Source of the DNA: Methylocystis sp.
GTDB lineage: Bacteria > Pseudomonadota > Alphaproteobacteria > Rhizobiales > Beijerinckiaceae
Assembly: GCA_022843405.1 (NCBI GenBank)
Contig: JALHNQ010000004.1
Location: 57,446-121,445, forward strand
Direction of reading: 5' to 3'
Length of the DNA stretch: 64,000 nucleotides
The position numbers were made by a program, and so were the translations under genes. How positions within the stretch are numbered: the stretch's first letter is position 1; each line of letters begins with the position of its first letter. A model generated the notes under the pieces. The model was not told where the DNA came from. It searched no databases and worked only from the letters and a program-made list of their open reading frames with translations. Of this stretch, positions 47,615 through 56,728 are shown piece after piece.

Positions 47615-48505
47615 CTATGAATAGAGCAGCGCGGACAGCCGCCGCCGCGCGGTCACGGCCGCCTTGTCCATCGGATCCCATGCCTCGAAAAACTGGATGA
47701 GCTGCTTTCTTGCTCCATCGTCATTCCAACTACGGTCGCGTCGGATGATTTCAAGCAGCGCATTCGCCGCTTCTTCGCGCAGCCCTTTGGCGTTGAGCGC
47801 GAGCGCGAGATCGAAATAGGCCTGGAAGTCGCTGGGATCGGAATTGATGCGATGTCTGAGGTCGTCGATTTCGCCGAGATCCTGAGCCTGCTCGGCGTTC
47901 TGAAGCGCCGCCGCGGCCGCTGCGACGTCGCTGTCGCGGCGCGCCGAGTCCGGAAGCGCGTCGAGAACCGCTCGCGAGTCATCGAACCGCGCTGAATCGA
48001 TGTAGAGACGGAGCAGCGCTGCGGCGGCCTTGGCGTTGGGCGGCTCGCCGCCGGCCAGTTCGCCAAGCAGCGATTCCGCCCCCGTAAGATCGCCGTCCGC
48101 GATCATCGCCTGCGCTGCTTCCAGGGCGTCGCCCTCAATTTCGATAGGACCGACGAGCCGCTCCAGAAAGCCTTTGATCTGACTTTCCGGCAGCGCGCCG
48201 ACGAAGCCGTCGATCGGCCGCCCGCGCTGAAAGGCGACGACCGCCGGGATCGATTTAACGCCGAGTTGATCGGCGATCAGCGGATCGGCGTCGATGTTCA
48301 TTTTGACAAGGGCGACTTTGCCGCCGGTCGCGGCGACCAGACGTTCGATGACCGGCGCGAGCTGGCGGCAGGGTCCGCACCACGGCGCCCAGAAATCCAC
48401 CAGCACGATCTGCCGCATCGATGCGTCGAGCACGTCGGCGCGGAACCGCTCCGTCGTCGTTTCGATCGTCGTCGGCGCGCCAGGCATCCTCGCCGTCTCA
48501 ACCAT
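47615..48505 (-). CDS. CnoX/YbbN-like thioredoxin with TPR domain
   Basis: A 296-aa protein: a thioredoxin domain with active CxxC (WCGPC, Cys43 and Cys46) followed by tetratricopeptide-like helices to the C-terminus. Alphaproteobacterial CnoX is a redox-active chaperone that protects substrates and hands them to GroEL. The E. coli homologue lost the active site; this one keeps it. It precedes the LON-domain gene by 15 bp. Confidence 0.9.
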   Translation of the reverse strand: MVETARMPGAPTTIETTTERFRADVLDASMRQIVLVDFWAPWCGPCRQLAPVIERLVAATGGKVALVKMNIDADPLIADQLGVKSIPAVVAFQRGRPIDGFVGALPESQIKGFLERLVGPIEIEGDALEAAQAMIADGDLTGAESLLGELAGGEPPNAKAAAALLRLYIDSARFDDSRAVLDALPDSARRDSDVAAAAAALQNAEQAQDLGEIDDLRHRINSDPSDFQAYFDLALALNAKGLREEAANALLEIIRRDRSWNDDGARKQLIQFFEAWDPMDKAAVTARRRLSALLYS

Positions 48506-48571
48506 ACGCTTTTCTCCCTGTCGTCATCATCGGCCGCGGGACTTTTATGACTTCTGCCGCTTCGCTGCGGT

Positions 48572-49255
48572 TCAGCGGGGCGTTCGAACGAAGGTCAGAT
48601 AGACCGGATGGCGGCCGTCGGCCATGGCCTTGGCTTCATATTTGGTACGCGTCCAGCCTGGCCAGGGCGTTCGCCAGTCGTCGGCGCGCAGGGCGCGCCA
48701 GGCGAAGTCCGGGTGGGCGCGCAGCCGGGCCAGCGTCCAGGCGGCGTAATCGTCGATATCCGTCGCAAAGCGCAGTTCCGCGCCGGTATGCATCACGCGC
48801 GCCAGACGGTCGAGATTGTCGTGCGCAACGAAGCGTCTCTTGCGATGTCGCCGTTTCGGCCAGGGGTCGGGATAAAACAGATAGACGCGCCCCAGGCTAT
48901 CGTCCGGCAGCCAGTCGAGCACGTCAGCGGCGTCGCCTTGATGAAGCCGAACATTCGCCAGGCCGCGCTCTTCGATGCGGGCGAGGAGCTTCGCCACGCC
49001 ATTGATGAAGGGCTCGCAGCCGATGAAGTCGACTTGCGGGTTTTCAGCTGCGGCCGCGACCAAATGCTCGCCCCCGCCGAAGCCGATTTCGAGATGCATC
49101 TCGCGCGCGAAGGAAGGCGCCGGCTGTGAAAGGTCCAGCGACAGGCGCGGCAGAAGCGCGTCGATCAGCTCCGCCTGATGCTTTCGAAGCGCCTTGCCTT
49201 TGGAGCGTCCATAGAGGCGCGTGCGAGGCCTTCGCTGCTGAGGTGTTTCGCTCAT
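48572..49255 (-). CDS. trmB: tRNA (guanine-N7)-methyltransferase
   Basis: A 227-aa SAM-dependent methyltransferase that makes m7G46 in tRNA. Motifs: EIGFGGGEHLVAAA (SAM site), FYPDPWPKRRHRKRRF (catalytic/tRNA binding). The ATG giving MSETPQQ was chosen. In related genomes trmB follows metK, as here (124-bp gap), but rimP-nusA does not follow; the CnoX gene does. Confidence 0.95.
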   Translation of the reverse strand: MSETPQQRRPRTRLYGRSKGKALRKHQAELIDALLPRLSLDLSQPAPSFAREMHLEIGFGGGEHLVAAAAENPQVDFIGCEPFINGVAKLLARIEERGLANVRLHQGDAADVLDWLPDDSLGRVYLFYPDPWPKRRHRKRRFVAHDNLDRLARVMHTGAELRFATDIDDYAAWTLARLRAHPDFAWRALRADDWRTPWPGWTRTKYEAKAMADGRHPVYLTFVRTPR

Positions 49256-49379
49256 AAGCGCCGATTGGCCGCGCCCATCGATGTTTCGAAGCGCCGTGCT
49301 CATCGTCCGCCTCGCGATGAACGAAACTCGGCGCCGCGCTTTGAATCGCCCTTCGAGTCGATCTTCGATTGCGCCGAGA

Positions 49380-50576
49380 TTACGCGAAATGCGATTTCAG
49401 CTGGTCGACGAGATCGGTCTTTTCCCAAGAGAAGCCGCCGTCCGCGTCGGGCGTGCGGCCGAAATGGCCATAGGCGGAGGTGCGGGCGTAGATCGGCCGG
49501 TTGAGCTGCAGATGCTCGCGAATGCCGCGCGGGGAGAGGCGCATGAGTTGAGGCAGCAACTCTTCCACCTTCTCCTCGCTCACATGGCCGGCGCCATGTA
49601 GATCGACATAGATCGAGAGCGGTTCGGCGACGCCGATCGCGTAGGCAAGCTGCAGCGTGCAGCGGTCGGCGAGGCCGGCCGCGACGATGTTCTTGGCGAG
49701 ATAGCGGGCGGCGTAAGCGGCCGAACGATCGACCTTGGTCGGATCCTTGCCGGAGAAGGCCCCGCCGCCGTGCGGCGCGGCGCCGCCATAGGTGTCGACG
49801 ATGATTTTGCGGCCCGTGAGGCCGGCGTCGCCGTCGGGACCGCCGATATAGAACTTGCCCGTGGGATTGACGTGCCAAACGGTCGCGTTGGTGATCCAAC
49901 CGTCGGGCAGCGCCGCGCGGATATAGGGCTCCACGATGACGCGAATGTCGGCGGGAGACAGGCTCTCGTCGACGTGCTGATGCGACAGGACGATCTGAGT
50001 CGCCTCCACCGGCTTGCCGTCGGCGTAGCGAACCGTCACCTGGCTCTTGGCGTCGGGGCCGAGACCTTTTTCCTTGCCGCTGTGGCGGGCCTTCGCGAGC
50101 TCCTCCAGAATCTTATGCGAATAATAGAGCGGCGCCGGCATCAGTTCGGGCGTCTCGCGCACCGCATAGCCGAACATGATGCCCTGGTCGCCGGCGCCCT
50201 CGTCCTTATTGCCGGCGGCGTCGACGCCTTGCGCGATGTCGACGGACTGCTCGTGCAGGAGCACTTCGACGTTAGCGGTGTTCCAATGGAAGCCCCGCTG
50301 CTCATAGCCGATGTCGCGGATGGCGTTGCGCGCGAGTTCGATGATCCGGTCGAAGGAAATATGCGGTCCGCGCACTTCTCCGGCGATGACGACCCGGTTC
50401 GTCGTCGCCAGAGTTTCGGCGGCGACGCGAATGGCGTAAGGATCGATGCCCGCTTTGGGACCTTCTCGGAAAAATTCGTCAACGATTTCGTCGGAGATGC
50501 GGTCGCACACCTTGTCGGGGTGGCCTTCGGAAACGGACTCGCTCGTGAAAAGATAATTCTTCCGGGTCACTTCCAT
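49380..50576 (-). CDS. metK: S-adenosylmethionine synthetase
   Basis: Makes SAM from methionine and ATP (398 aa). It starts [19 protein letters not shown]; the ATP-site motif is [12 protein letters not shown] and the P-loop-like block is [19 protein letters not shown]. It lies between xre and trmB as in many Rhizobiales. The 118-bp leader has two GC-rich hairpins. Confidence 0.97.
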   Translation of the reverse strand: MEVTRKNYLFTSESVSEGHPDKVCDRISDEIVDEFFREGPKAGIDPYAIRVAAETLATTNRVVIAGEVRGPHISFDRIIELARNAIRDIGYEQRGFHWNTANVEVLLHEQSVDIAQGVDAAGNKDEGAGDQGIMFGYAVRETPELMPAPLYYSHKILEELAKARHSGKEKGLGPDAKSQVTVRYADGKPVEATQIVLSHQHVDESLSPADIRVIVEPYIRAALPDGWITNATVWHVNPTGKFYIGGPDGDAGLTGRKIIVDTYGGAAPHGGGAFSGKDPTKVDRSAAYAARYLAKNIVAAGLADRCTLQLAYAIGVAEPLSIYVDLHGAGHVSEEKVEELLPQLMRLSPRGIREHLQLNRPIYARTSAYGHFGRTPDADGGFSWEKTDLVDQLKSHFA

Positions 50577-50694
50577 ATCTCCGATGGCTTGGAGGAAGAG
50601 TCGAAAACGGCTCAAGCAGGCGGGTTCATCTGCCAGCGCCTGTCCGGGGCGTCAAGCTGAAAAGCCCCCATCGTCCGTTTCGGAGAACGACATT
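50577..50694 (-). promoter_or_regulatory. structured leader between xre and metK
   Basis: Read on the minus strand it can form a hairpin GGGGC / GCCCC and a second hairpin CAGGCG / CGCCTG before the ribosome site. It does not show the conserved core of SAM-II or SAM/SAH riboswitches that I can recall. It could be an attenuator, or just a GC-rich spacer. Confidence 0.35.
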
Positions 50695-51114
50695 CTACCC
50701 TCCCGCGTTTTCTGATTGTTCTGCGAGCGTCGTGACCAGATCGAGCACGCGCTTACGCACTTTGGGATCGCGGATGCGGGCGAAAGCGCGATTGAGATGA
50801 AGGCCTTCCGCCGTCGACAGAAAATCGACGACATATTGCGACGACGATTCCTCGGCAAATCCGGCGGTCTGGGCGGACGACCCGCCTGCCGGCGCGCCCT
50901 CGAAGAAAAAAGAGGGCGGCACTTTCAAAGTCTTGGAAATCTGTTGCAGGCGACTGGCGCCGATACGATTGGCGCCTTTTTCGTATTTCTGCACTTGCTG
51001 AAAAGTGATTCCCAGCGCCTCCCCAAGCTTCTCCTGACTCATTTTCATGAGAATACGCTGCATGCGCACGCGGCTGCCGACGTGGCGATCGATCGGATCT
51101 GGCGCCTTCTTCAA
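50695..51114 (-). CDS. XRE-family helix-turn-helix regulator
   Basis: A 139-aa protein with an N-terminal HTH (MSQEKLGEALGITFQQVQKYEKGANRI, shortened here to LGITFQQVQKYEKG) and a C-terminal helical part (LHLNRAFARIRDPKVRKRVL). The TTG start has GGAGG 8 bp upstream and gives LKKAPDPIDRHVG, as in homologues; an ATG at 51183 has no ribosome site. It is conserved between lnt and metK in Rhizobiales. Confidence 0.88.
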   Translation of the reverse strand: MKKAPDPIDRHVGSRVRMQRILMKMSQEKLGEALGITFQQVQKYEKGANRIGASRLQQISKTLKVPPSFFFEGAPAGGSSAQTAGFAEESSSQYVVDFLSTAEGLHLNRAFARIRDPKVRKRVLDLVTTLAEQSENAGG

Positions 51115-51279
51115 CTCTACCGCCTCCCGCTCGGTTGTAGCCGACTCCCTGCCGAGCGCGCAAGCGACATTGCAGCATGTCAATGAATTTCAATAAAGAT
51201 TTGACTTAAGCGCCGTCGCGCAAAGATATTTTCGCATCTAACGGTCGACGGCGCCGGCCCGGGCGCTCGACCAAGACGG

Positions 51280-52914
51280 CTAACGACCGGCGGCCCCGAT
51301 CAAGGCCAGCGCTGTCGCCAGGGCAAGCAGCGCCAGGAAGCCCAATGCGCCGAAGGCGGCGAAGACGGTCGGCGCCGCTTCCCTGGGCAGACGCCCGTCA
51401 ATGACGCCTTCTTCGCCAAGCGGAAGCGACTGAAGGATGCGGCCATAGGCGTCGATGATCGCCGAAACGCCGGTATTGGCGACCCGGATCATCGGCAGGC
51501 CTTCTTCGATCGCGCGCAGGCGCGCCTGAGCCATATGCTGGTAGGGGCCGGGCGTGCGTCCAAACCAACCGTCGTTGGTGAGGTTGAGGAAAAGCCGCGG
51601 GCGTTCAGCGCCGCGCTCGATCGCCTCGCCGGAAAAGATCGCTTCGTAGCAGATGAGCGGCGCGATCGGCGGCAGACCGGGCGCGGCGAGAAGGCGCGGA
51701 CCCCCGCCACGGTCCCATATGCCAGGAACGAGTTGGTTGATCCCAAGCGGCCGCAGCCATTCCTCAAGCGGCAGATATTCTCCGAAGGGGACAAGATGGA
51801 TCTTGTCATAGAAGGCGACGATCGTTTCTCCCCGCAGCGCTTCGATCGAATTGAAAATCCTGCCGCGGCGACCGTCGCCGTCGCCTTCAGCCCGGGCGGC
51901 GCCAGTCAACAGAACGCCGCCCTTGAGTGCGCGAGCGATCGCCGCGAGCGCCTCCGGCTTTTGCGAAATAATGTAGGGAAACGCCGATTCAGGCCAGACG
52001 AGATGGGTGACTTCGGCGAGCCCTGACGGCCGCTCGTTTGTCGCGCGTTCCGAAAGGGCGAGATAGCGGCGCAGGATTTTCTCGCCGTTTTCGGGACGGA
52101 ACTTCGCATCCTGAGGAAGGTTTGGCTGCATCAGCCGCAGCGTCACGCCGTCGACAAATGCCGTCCGGTTCGCGCCGAGTCGGAAGGCGCCATAGGCGAG
52201 CATCAGCATGGCGAGGGCGGTCGCCGCGAGCATCGTCGCGTGAATGCGGCGGGCGCCGTCTGGCGCGCGATCGACGAGCGTCGCGGGCGCGGCGAAAATC
52301 ACGATCGCGATAATGTCGAGTCCGTGTAGGCCGACGAGCGCGGCCGTCTGCGCCAGCGGTCCGGCGCCGGCGAGCGCCATGCCGAAATCGTTCCAGGGGA
52401 AGCCCGTGAACAGATGGCCGCGCAGCCACTCGGCCGCGCCGAGCCCCGCCGCGAGCGCGAAGACGCGCCAGCCTCCCGGCGACCAGAGAAGGCGCGCCGC
52501 GGCGAAGCCGGCGGCGGGAAAAAGCGCGAGAACGGCGGGGAGCCCGAAGACCGCCAGGGGCAGGGCCCAGGCGAATTGATCCGCCTCCACCAGCATCGCC
52601 GCGCCCATCCACCACAGGCCCGCCACGAAATAACCGAAGCCGAGCCACCAGCCGGCCCCCGCGGCGGAGAGGATCGGCGCGAGCGCCAGGCGCTTCGTGG
52701 TTTTCGCGTCCGCCGCGCCGTCGATCAGCCAGACGGCGACGGTGAGCGGGACGAACATCGCCGGAATGACGTCGAAAGGCGCCAGCGCCAACGCGCCGGT
52801 CGCGCCGGCGCAAAAGGCGATCGCGCGCCGCATCCAGCCGCGGGCGAGAATAATGCGTTGGGGAAGCGACGGAGCCGATGCGGGCGCGCCGGCGATCTGG
52901 GCAGTTTGCGCCAT
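51280..52914 (-). CDS. lnt: apolipoprotein N-acyltransferase
   Basis: A 544-aa inner-membrane enzyme that completes lipoprotein maturation. There are several N-terminal transmembrane helices and a periplasmic nitrilase-like domain with Glu (WPESAFPY), Lys (YDKIHLVPFGEYLP) and Cys (ICYEAIFSGE). The start giving MAQTAQIAG was chosen; upstream in-frame sequence is not family-like. It is the lipoprotein partner of ybeX in the conserved block. Confidence 0.94.
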   Translation of the reverse strand: MAQTAQIAGAPASAPSLPQRIILARGWMRRAIAFCAGATGALALAPFDVIPAMFVPLTVAVWLIDGAADAKTTKRLALAPILSAAGAGWWLGFGYFVAGLWWMGAAMLVEADQFAWALPLAVFGLPAVLALFPAAGFAAARLLWSPGGWRVFALAAGLGAAEWLRGHLFTGFPWNDFGMALAGAGPLAQTAALVGLHGLDIIAIVIFAAPATLVDRAPDGARRIHATMLAATALAMLMLAYGAFRLGANRTAFVDGVTLRLMQPNLPQDAKFRPENGEKILRRYLALSERATNERPSGLAEVTHLVWPESAFPYIISQKPEALAAIARALKGGVLLTGAARAEGDGDGRRGRIFNSIEALRGETIVAFYDKIHLVPFGEYLPLEEWLRPLGINQLVPGIWDRGGGPRLLAAPGLPPIAPLICYEAIFSGEAIERGAERPRLFLNLTNDGWFGRTPGPYQHMAQARLRAIEEGLPMIRVANTGVSAIIDAYGRILQSLPLGEEGVIDGRLPREAAPTVFAAFGALGFLALLALATALALIGAAGR

Positions 52915-53253
52915 CCCTGGGTCTTGTCTCATCCGATTCGCAGTTGGCGACTCTAGAAGGTTTCCTGAAGGCGCAAAGCCTCGCCCCGCCGGGGCGACGT
53001 CCCGCATCCCGCGCCGCCATAGCGGATCAGGTCGTTGAATTTTTTTTGCAAGCCGTTCGGCGCGCGTCACGCCCATGTCGCCGCAGGCGGCTTCGATGCA
53101 CGTGAATTACATCGCATAGAAATTTGCCTTTCGTTCGTTGGATATTGGTTTGGCGGCGCCAAATAGGAAAAAAGCTGCATCTGAACCGCCGCCTTTCCGA
53201 GGATTTGGAGGCGCGTCGCGGCGGCGGCGCTTTTTGCGCAAAGGAGAGATCTG
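52915..53253. other. 339-bp gap between lnt and secreted-protein gene
   Basis: No gene is supported. It holds a T-rich run (53039-53047), and the two divergent genes must start here, but no clear promoter was picked out by eye. GGAGAG at its right end is the ribosome site for the GTG at 53254. Confidence 0.6.
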
Positions 53254-53754
53254 GTGTTCATAGCCAATATGTTGCGCGGAGCGGCGGCCTTGACGATCGC
53301 CGCCGCGATACTTGCCGGGAAACCCCTCGCAATCGCCGCCGCGCGAAACGTCACGCCTTTGGACCCGAACCAATGCGGCGCGATTGCGCGGACGATTGGC
53401 CAAGCCGTCGGCATTTCGTTGAAAACGACGGTAGGCGATCCCAACCTATCGGACATCCATGGAGCGGCCTGTCTGATGACAGGTCATGCAACCGGCCTGA
53501 AACTCGAATTCGACAAGGCGCAAGAGAAACTTGACGCGTCGCTCCAGCGCGCGGGCTGGACCGCCGTCATCGATTTTGACGCCGATGGTCCCGCGAGCAC
53601 GCAAAAAGGATTTGCCAAAGCGTCGCAACGCATCGTCTACGCGCTTTCGACCGAGCCCCCGCAGGGGGTATGTGAGAATGTTCCGATTGTCGATTGCAAG
53701 GTTCCTCGACGCCGTTGGGTTTGGGATCTCAGGCTTACGGCGTTTGTTCAGTGA
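53254..53754 (+). CDS. secreted protein, unrecognised
   Basis: A 166-aa protein with a signal peptide (residues ~1-29, AAALTIAAAILAGKPLAIAAA). The mature part is mixed alpha/beta with three Cys and ends in an aromatic/basic tail (RRRWVWDLRL). AAGGAGAG precedes the GTG start. No family is recognised. It is followed 31 bp later by an LprI-like gene on the same strand, so the two may form an operon. Confidence 0.72.
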   Translation: MFIANMLRGAAALTIAAAILAGKPLAIAAARNVTPLDPNQCGAIARTIGQAVGISLKTTVGDPNLSDIHGAACLMTGHATGLKLEFDKAQEKLDASLQRAGWTAVIDFDADGPASTQKGFAKASQRIVYALSTEPPQGVCENVPIVDCKVPRRRWVWDLRLTAFVQ

Positions 53755-53785
53755 CGCCGTTCGGCTACACGAGAAGGAGTGTTCG

Positions 53786-54199
53786 ATGCGCGCCTGGCTT
53801 TTTATATTCGGACTGACAGCGATCGCGTTTGCGCCGAGCGCGCGCGCCGAAAAATGCGGGGACGCCCCCGATATGGCCACTATGAACGAATGCTTGGCCA
53901 AGCCCTATCGACGGGCGGACGACCAACTCAACGGCCTTTATCAGAAGCTCATCGAGCGCTTGAAAAAAGCGGGTCCGGATTGGGCGGATACGCAGACGGC
54001 TCTCGTGGCGGCGCAGCGGGCATGGATCGCTTTTCGCGACGCTGAATGCGCGCTTGTCGGCTCGAAGACTGACGGAAGTATGAATACGGCAGTCACCACG
54101 TCTTGCCTAGACGGAATTACCAGTAGCCGCATCAAAGACTTCAAGGGTTATCTTAAATGCAAGGAAGGCGACATGTCCTGTCCGTTTCCGTCGAAGTAG
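53786..54199 (+). CDS. LprI-family (DUF1311) secreted protein
   Basis: A 137-aa exported protein: signal peptide to about residue 21 (ARA), then the LprI fold (MNECLAKPYRRADDQLNGLY, then AAQRAWIAFRDAEC) with six to seven cysteines. Such proteins inhibit lysozyme or have unknown envelope roles. ATG follows AAGGAG. It is in the plus-strand pair inserted between lnt and ybeX and converges with ybeX. Confidence 0.88.
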   Translation: MRAWLFIFGLTAIAFAPSARAEKCGDAPDMATMNECLAKPYRRADDQLNGLYQKLIERLKKAGPDWADTQTALVAAQRAWIAFRDAECALVGSKTDGSMNTAVTTSCLDGITSSRIKDFKGYLKCKEGDMSCPFPSK

Positions 54200-54239
54200 C
54201 AGGAGTTTTCGGCGAAGCGATCGGAGGTCGCCGTCGTGA

Positions 54240-55181
54240 TCAGGCGCGCCCGCGCACGCGCAGCTTGCCCACCCGCCGCGGATCGGCGTCGACGATCTCG
54301 AATTCGTAAGATTCGACCGGAGTCGCGATGATTTCTCCGCGCATCGGTACGCGGCCGGCAAGCCAGGCGACGAGACCGCCGAGCGTGGTCACCTCGGCCG
54401 GGGTGTCTTCAAGTCTGAAGTCGACCCCGAGCCGCGCCGTCACTTCGTCGAGATCGGCGCGCCCGTCGATGATGAAATCGCCGTTCTCCAATTCGACGAA
54501 ACCCGACTCATCGACGACGTCATGTTCGTCCTCAATGTCGCCGACGATCATCTCCATGATGTCTTCGATGGTGACGAGGCCGTCGGTGCCGCCATATTCG
54601 TCGATGACCAGCGCCAGATGGGTGCGCGTCGCCTGCATCCGGATCAACAGATCGAGCGCCGGCATCGAGCGCGGCACGAAGAGCACCGGCTTGAGCAAAT
54701 CCGCCTGCGACAGCGGCGTGTCGAAGTCGATTCTTTTCGGCTCGGCGATCGTCGCGTCGGAGCCGTCGCGCCGATCGGCGCAGCAGGCGATATGATTGAC
54801 GAAATCGCGGATATGGATCATCCCGCGCGGATCGTCGAGCGTATCGGCGTAAACCGGCAGGCGTGAATGGGCGGCGGTGCGAAACAGCTCCAGCGCGTCG
54901 CGCAACGGCGCGTCAAGCGAAATGGCGATGATGTCGGCGCGGGGGATCATCGCGTCGTCGACGCGCATGTCGTGAAGGCCGAGCACGTTCTTGAGCAGTG
55001 CGCGCTCATGCGGCGTCACGTCGCCCGCCGACTCGTCCAGCCTGTCCTCGATGTCCTCGCGCACCGAGGCCGGCGCAAGACCGAGCAGTCCGCGCAGCCT
55101 GTCGACGAAGCTCAGGCGTGGTCCATCGCCAGCGCGCCTTAATGGAATCGGATCGTCGGCGTTATCGTATCGCGTCGACAT
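54240..55181 (-). CDS. ybeX: hemolysin-family CBS/CorC protein
   Basis: A 313-aa cytoplasmic protein with two CBS domains (DDAMIPRADIIAISLD, LALVIDEYGGTDGLVTIEDI) and a C-terminal CorC/HlyC transporter-associated domain (ETPAEVTTLGGLVAW region). YbeX is linked to Mg2+/Co2+ efflux and ribosome maturation. It lies between ybeY (9-bp gap) and, normally, lnt; here two plus-strand genes intervene. Confidence 0.93.
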   Translation of the reverse strand: MSTRYDNADDPIPLRRAGDGPRLSFVDRLRGLLGLAPASVREDIEDRLDESAGDVTPHERALLKNVLGLHDMRVDDAMIPRADIIAISLDAPLRDALELFRTAAHSRLPVYADTLDDPRGMIHIRDFVNHIACCADRRDGSDATIAEPKRIDFDTPLSQADLLKPVLFVPRSMPALDLLIRMQATRTHLALVIDEYGGTDGLVTIEDIMEMIVGDIEDEHDVVDESGFVELENGDFIIDGRADLDEVTARLGVDFRLEDTPAEVTTLGGLVAWLAGRVPMRGEIIATPVESYEFEIVDADPRRVGKLRVRGRA

Positions 55182-55190
55182 GCGCTTTAT

Positions 55191-55682
55191 TCAATTCGCT
55201 CCGCCGGCCGGCCCAATTGCGTCCTCCGCATAGGGGTCGGAAAATCCAAGCGCCATCGCGATCTTGCGCTCCAACGCTTCCATCCGCTCGGCCTCGGCGG
55301 CGGTCTCGTGATCATAACCGATCAGATGCAGAAATCCATGCGCGACCATATGGGCGGCATGGGCGCGCAAGAGCTTGCCCTGCTCCTCCGCCTCTCTGGA
55401 CACGGTCTCGAAGGCGACAATCACGTCGCCAAGGAGGGGCTTGCGCTCGAGCGCGCCAGGGGTCGGAAAAGACAGGACATTCGTTGGCTGGTCCTTGCCG
55501 CGCCACTCGGCGTTGAGCCCGCGGATCGTTTCATCGTCGCAAAATGTGACGCTGACTTCGCACGGCGAAGCAAGAGCGGCGCCGCTCGCGGCGAGACTCT
55601 GACGAATGCATTCCTTCGCCAAATCTTCCAGATCGACGACCCGCCGCCAGGCGGGCGCCGCAACATTCACCTCGATTTCCAC
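55191..55682 (-). CDS. ybeY: rRNA maturation endoribonuclease YbeY
   Basis: A 163-aa metalloendoribonuclease for 16S rRNA 3'-end maturation. The zinc site HMVAHGFLHLIGYDH has all three histidines. A C-terminal Gly/Ala tail is short. It overlaps nothing but sits 2 bp after phoH in the phoH-ybeY-ybeX order. Confidence 0.95.
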   Translation of the reverse strand: MEIEVNVAAPAWRRVVDLEDLAKECIRQSLAASGAALASPCEVSVTFCDDETIRGLNAEWRGKDQPTNVLSFPTPGALERKPLLGDVIVAFETVSREAEEQGKLLRAHAAHMVAHGFLHLIGYDHETAAEAERMEALERKIAMALGFSDPYAEDAIGPAGGAN

Positions 55683-55684
55683 GG

Positions 55685-56728
55685 TCAGACGTCCCTGCGC
55701 GGCGGCTTGCTGGCGCGCGCGGCGCGCTCATAGGCCCCGACGATTTGCCGCACGAGATCATGCCGCACGACGTCGCCTTCGGAGAACCGCACGCGGCCGA
55801 CGACGTCGAGCTCGGCGAGTAGGGCGATCGCTTCGGAGAGGCCGGATTTTTGTCCGGGCGGCAAGTCGGTCTGCGATGGATCGCCGGTCACGATCATTCG
55901 CGAGCCTTCGCCCAGCCGGGTCAGAAACATTTTCATCTGCATCGAACTGGCGTTCTGCGCCTCATCGAGCAAGATGCAGCTGCGCGTCAGCGTGCGGCCG
56001 CGCATGAAGGCGAGCGGCGCGACTTCGATGAGGCCGGTCTGCATGCCGCGCTCGACCATCCGCGCATCCATGAAGTCATGGAGCGCGTCGTAGATCGGAC
56101 GCAGATAGGGATCGACCTTGTCGCGCATGTCGCCGGGTAAAAAGCCGAGACGTTCGCCGGCCTCCACCGCAGGGCGCGACAAGATCAGCCGCTCGACCGC
56201 GCCTTGCTCCATCAGCTGAACGGCGTGGCCGACCGCGAGCCAGGTCTTGCCCGTGCCCGCCGGACCTTCCGCAAAAACCAGTTCATAGCGCTTGAGCGCG
56301 CGCAAATATTGATCCTGCGCGGCGTTGCGGGCGCGGACCGACCCACGCTTGCGGGTCAGGATCTGTTCGAAAGCGCCGCGCGTCGGTTCGGAATCGGGGA
56401 AAAGGCTGCGCTGGCGCGCCGTTTCTTCGATAACGCCGTCGACGTCGCCGAGCGTGATCGTCTGACCTAGAGCCACGCGCTCGTAAAGCGCTTCGAGCAC
56501 GCGGCGCGCATGTTCGCAGGACTCAGCCCTGCCTTTGAGCGTGACGTGATTGCCATTGGCGAAGGAGGCGACGCGCAAGCGCCGTTCGATCCTGGCGAGA
56601 TTTTGGTCGTAAAGTCCGAAAACGAGGGAAGCGTGACGGTTATTTTCAAAGGCGAGCGTGATTTCCGCGTCGGGTTCGCTCGCCTCCGGTCCCCGTGCCG
56701 AAAGCAGCGGGTCGTCGATTGTCGTCAA
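55685..56728 (-). CDS. phoH: PhoH-like ATPase
   Basis: A 347-aa cytoplasmic ATPase. Walker A is [13 protein letters not shown] (around residues 155-167) and Walker B is [11 protein letters not shown]. An N-terminal KH-like domain ([22 protein letters not shown] region) may bind RNA. It overlaps miaB by 4 bp. The role in RNA metabolism with YbeY is inferred from context. Confidence 0.95.
   Translation of the reverse strand: MTTIDDPLLSARGPEASEPDAEITLAFENNRHASLVFGLYDQNLARIERRLRVASFANGNHVTLKGRAESCEHARRVLEALYERVALGQTITLGDVDGVIEETARQRSLFPDSEPTRGAFEQILTRKRGSVRARNAAQDQYLRALKRYELVFAEGPAGTGKTWLAVGHAVQLMEQGAVERLILSRPAVEAGERLGFLPGDMRDKVDPYLRPIYDALHDFMDARMVERGMQTGLIEVAPLAFMRGRTLTRSCILLDEAQNASSMQMKMFLTRLGEGSRMIVTGDPSQTDLPPGQKSGLSEAIALLAELDVVGRVRFSEGDVVRHDLVRQIVGAYERAARASKPPRRDV

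Noticed and set aside
50577..50694. Known SAM riboswitch before metK
   Set aside because: The conserved cores of the SAM-II and SAM/SAH classes are not seen; it is kept only as an unclassified structured leader.
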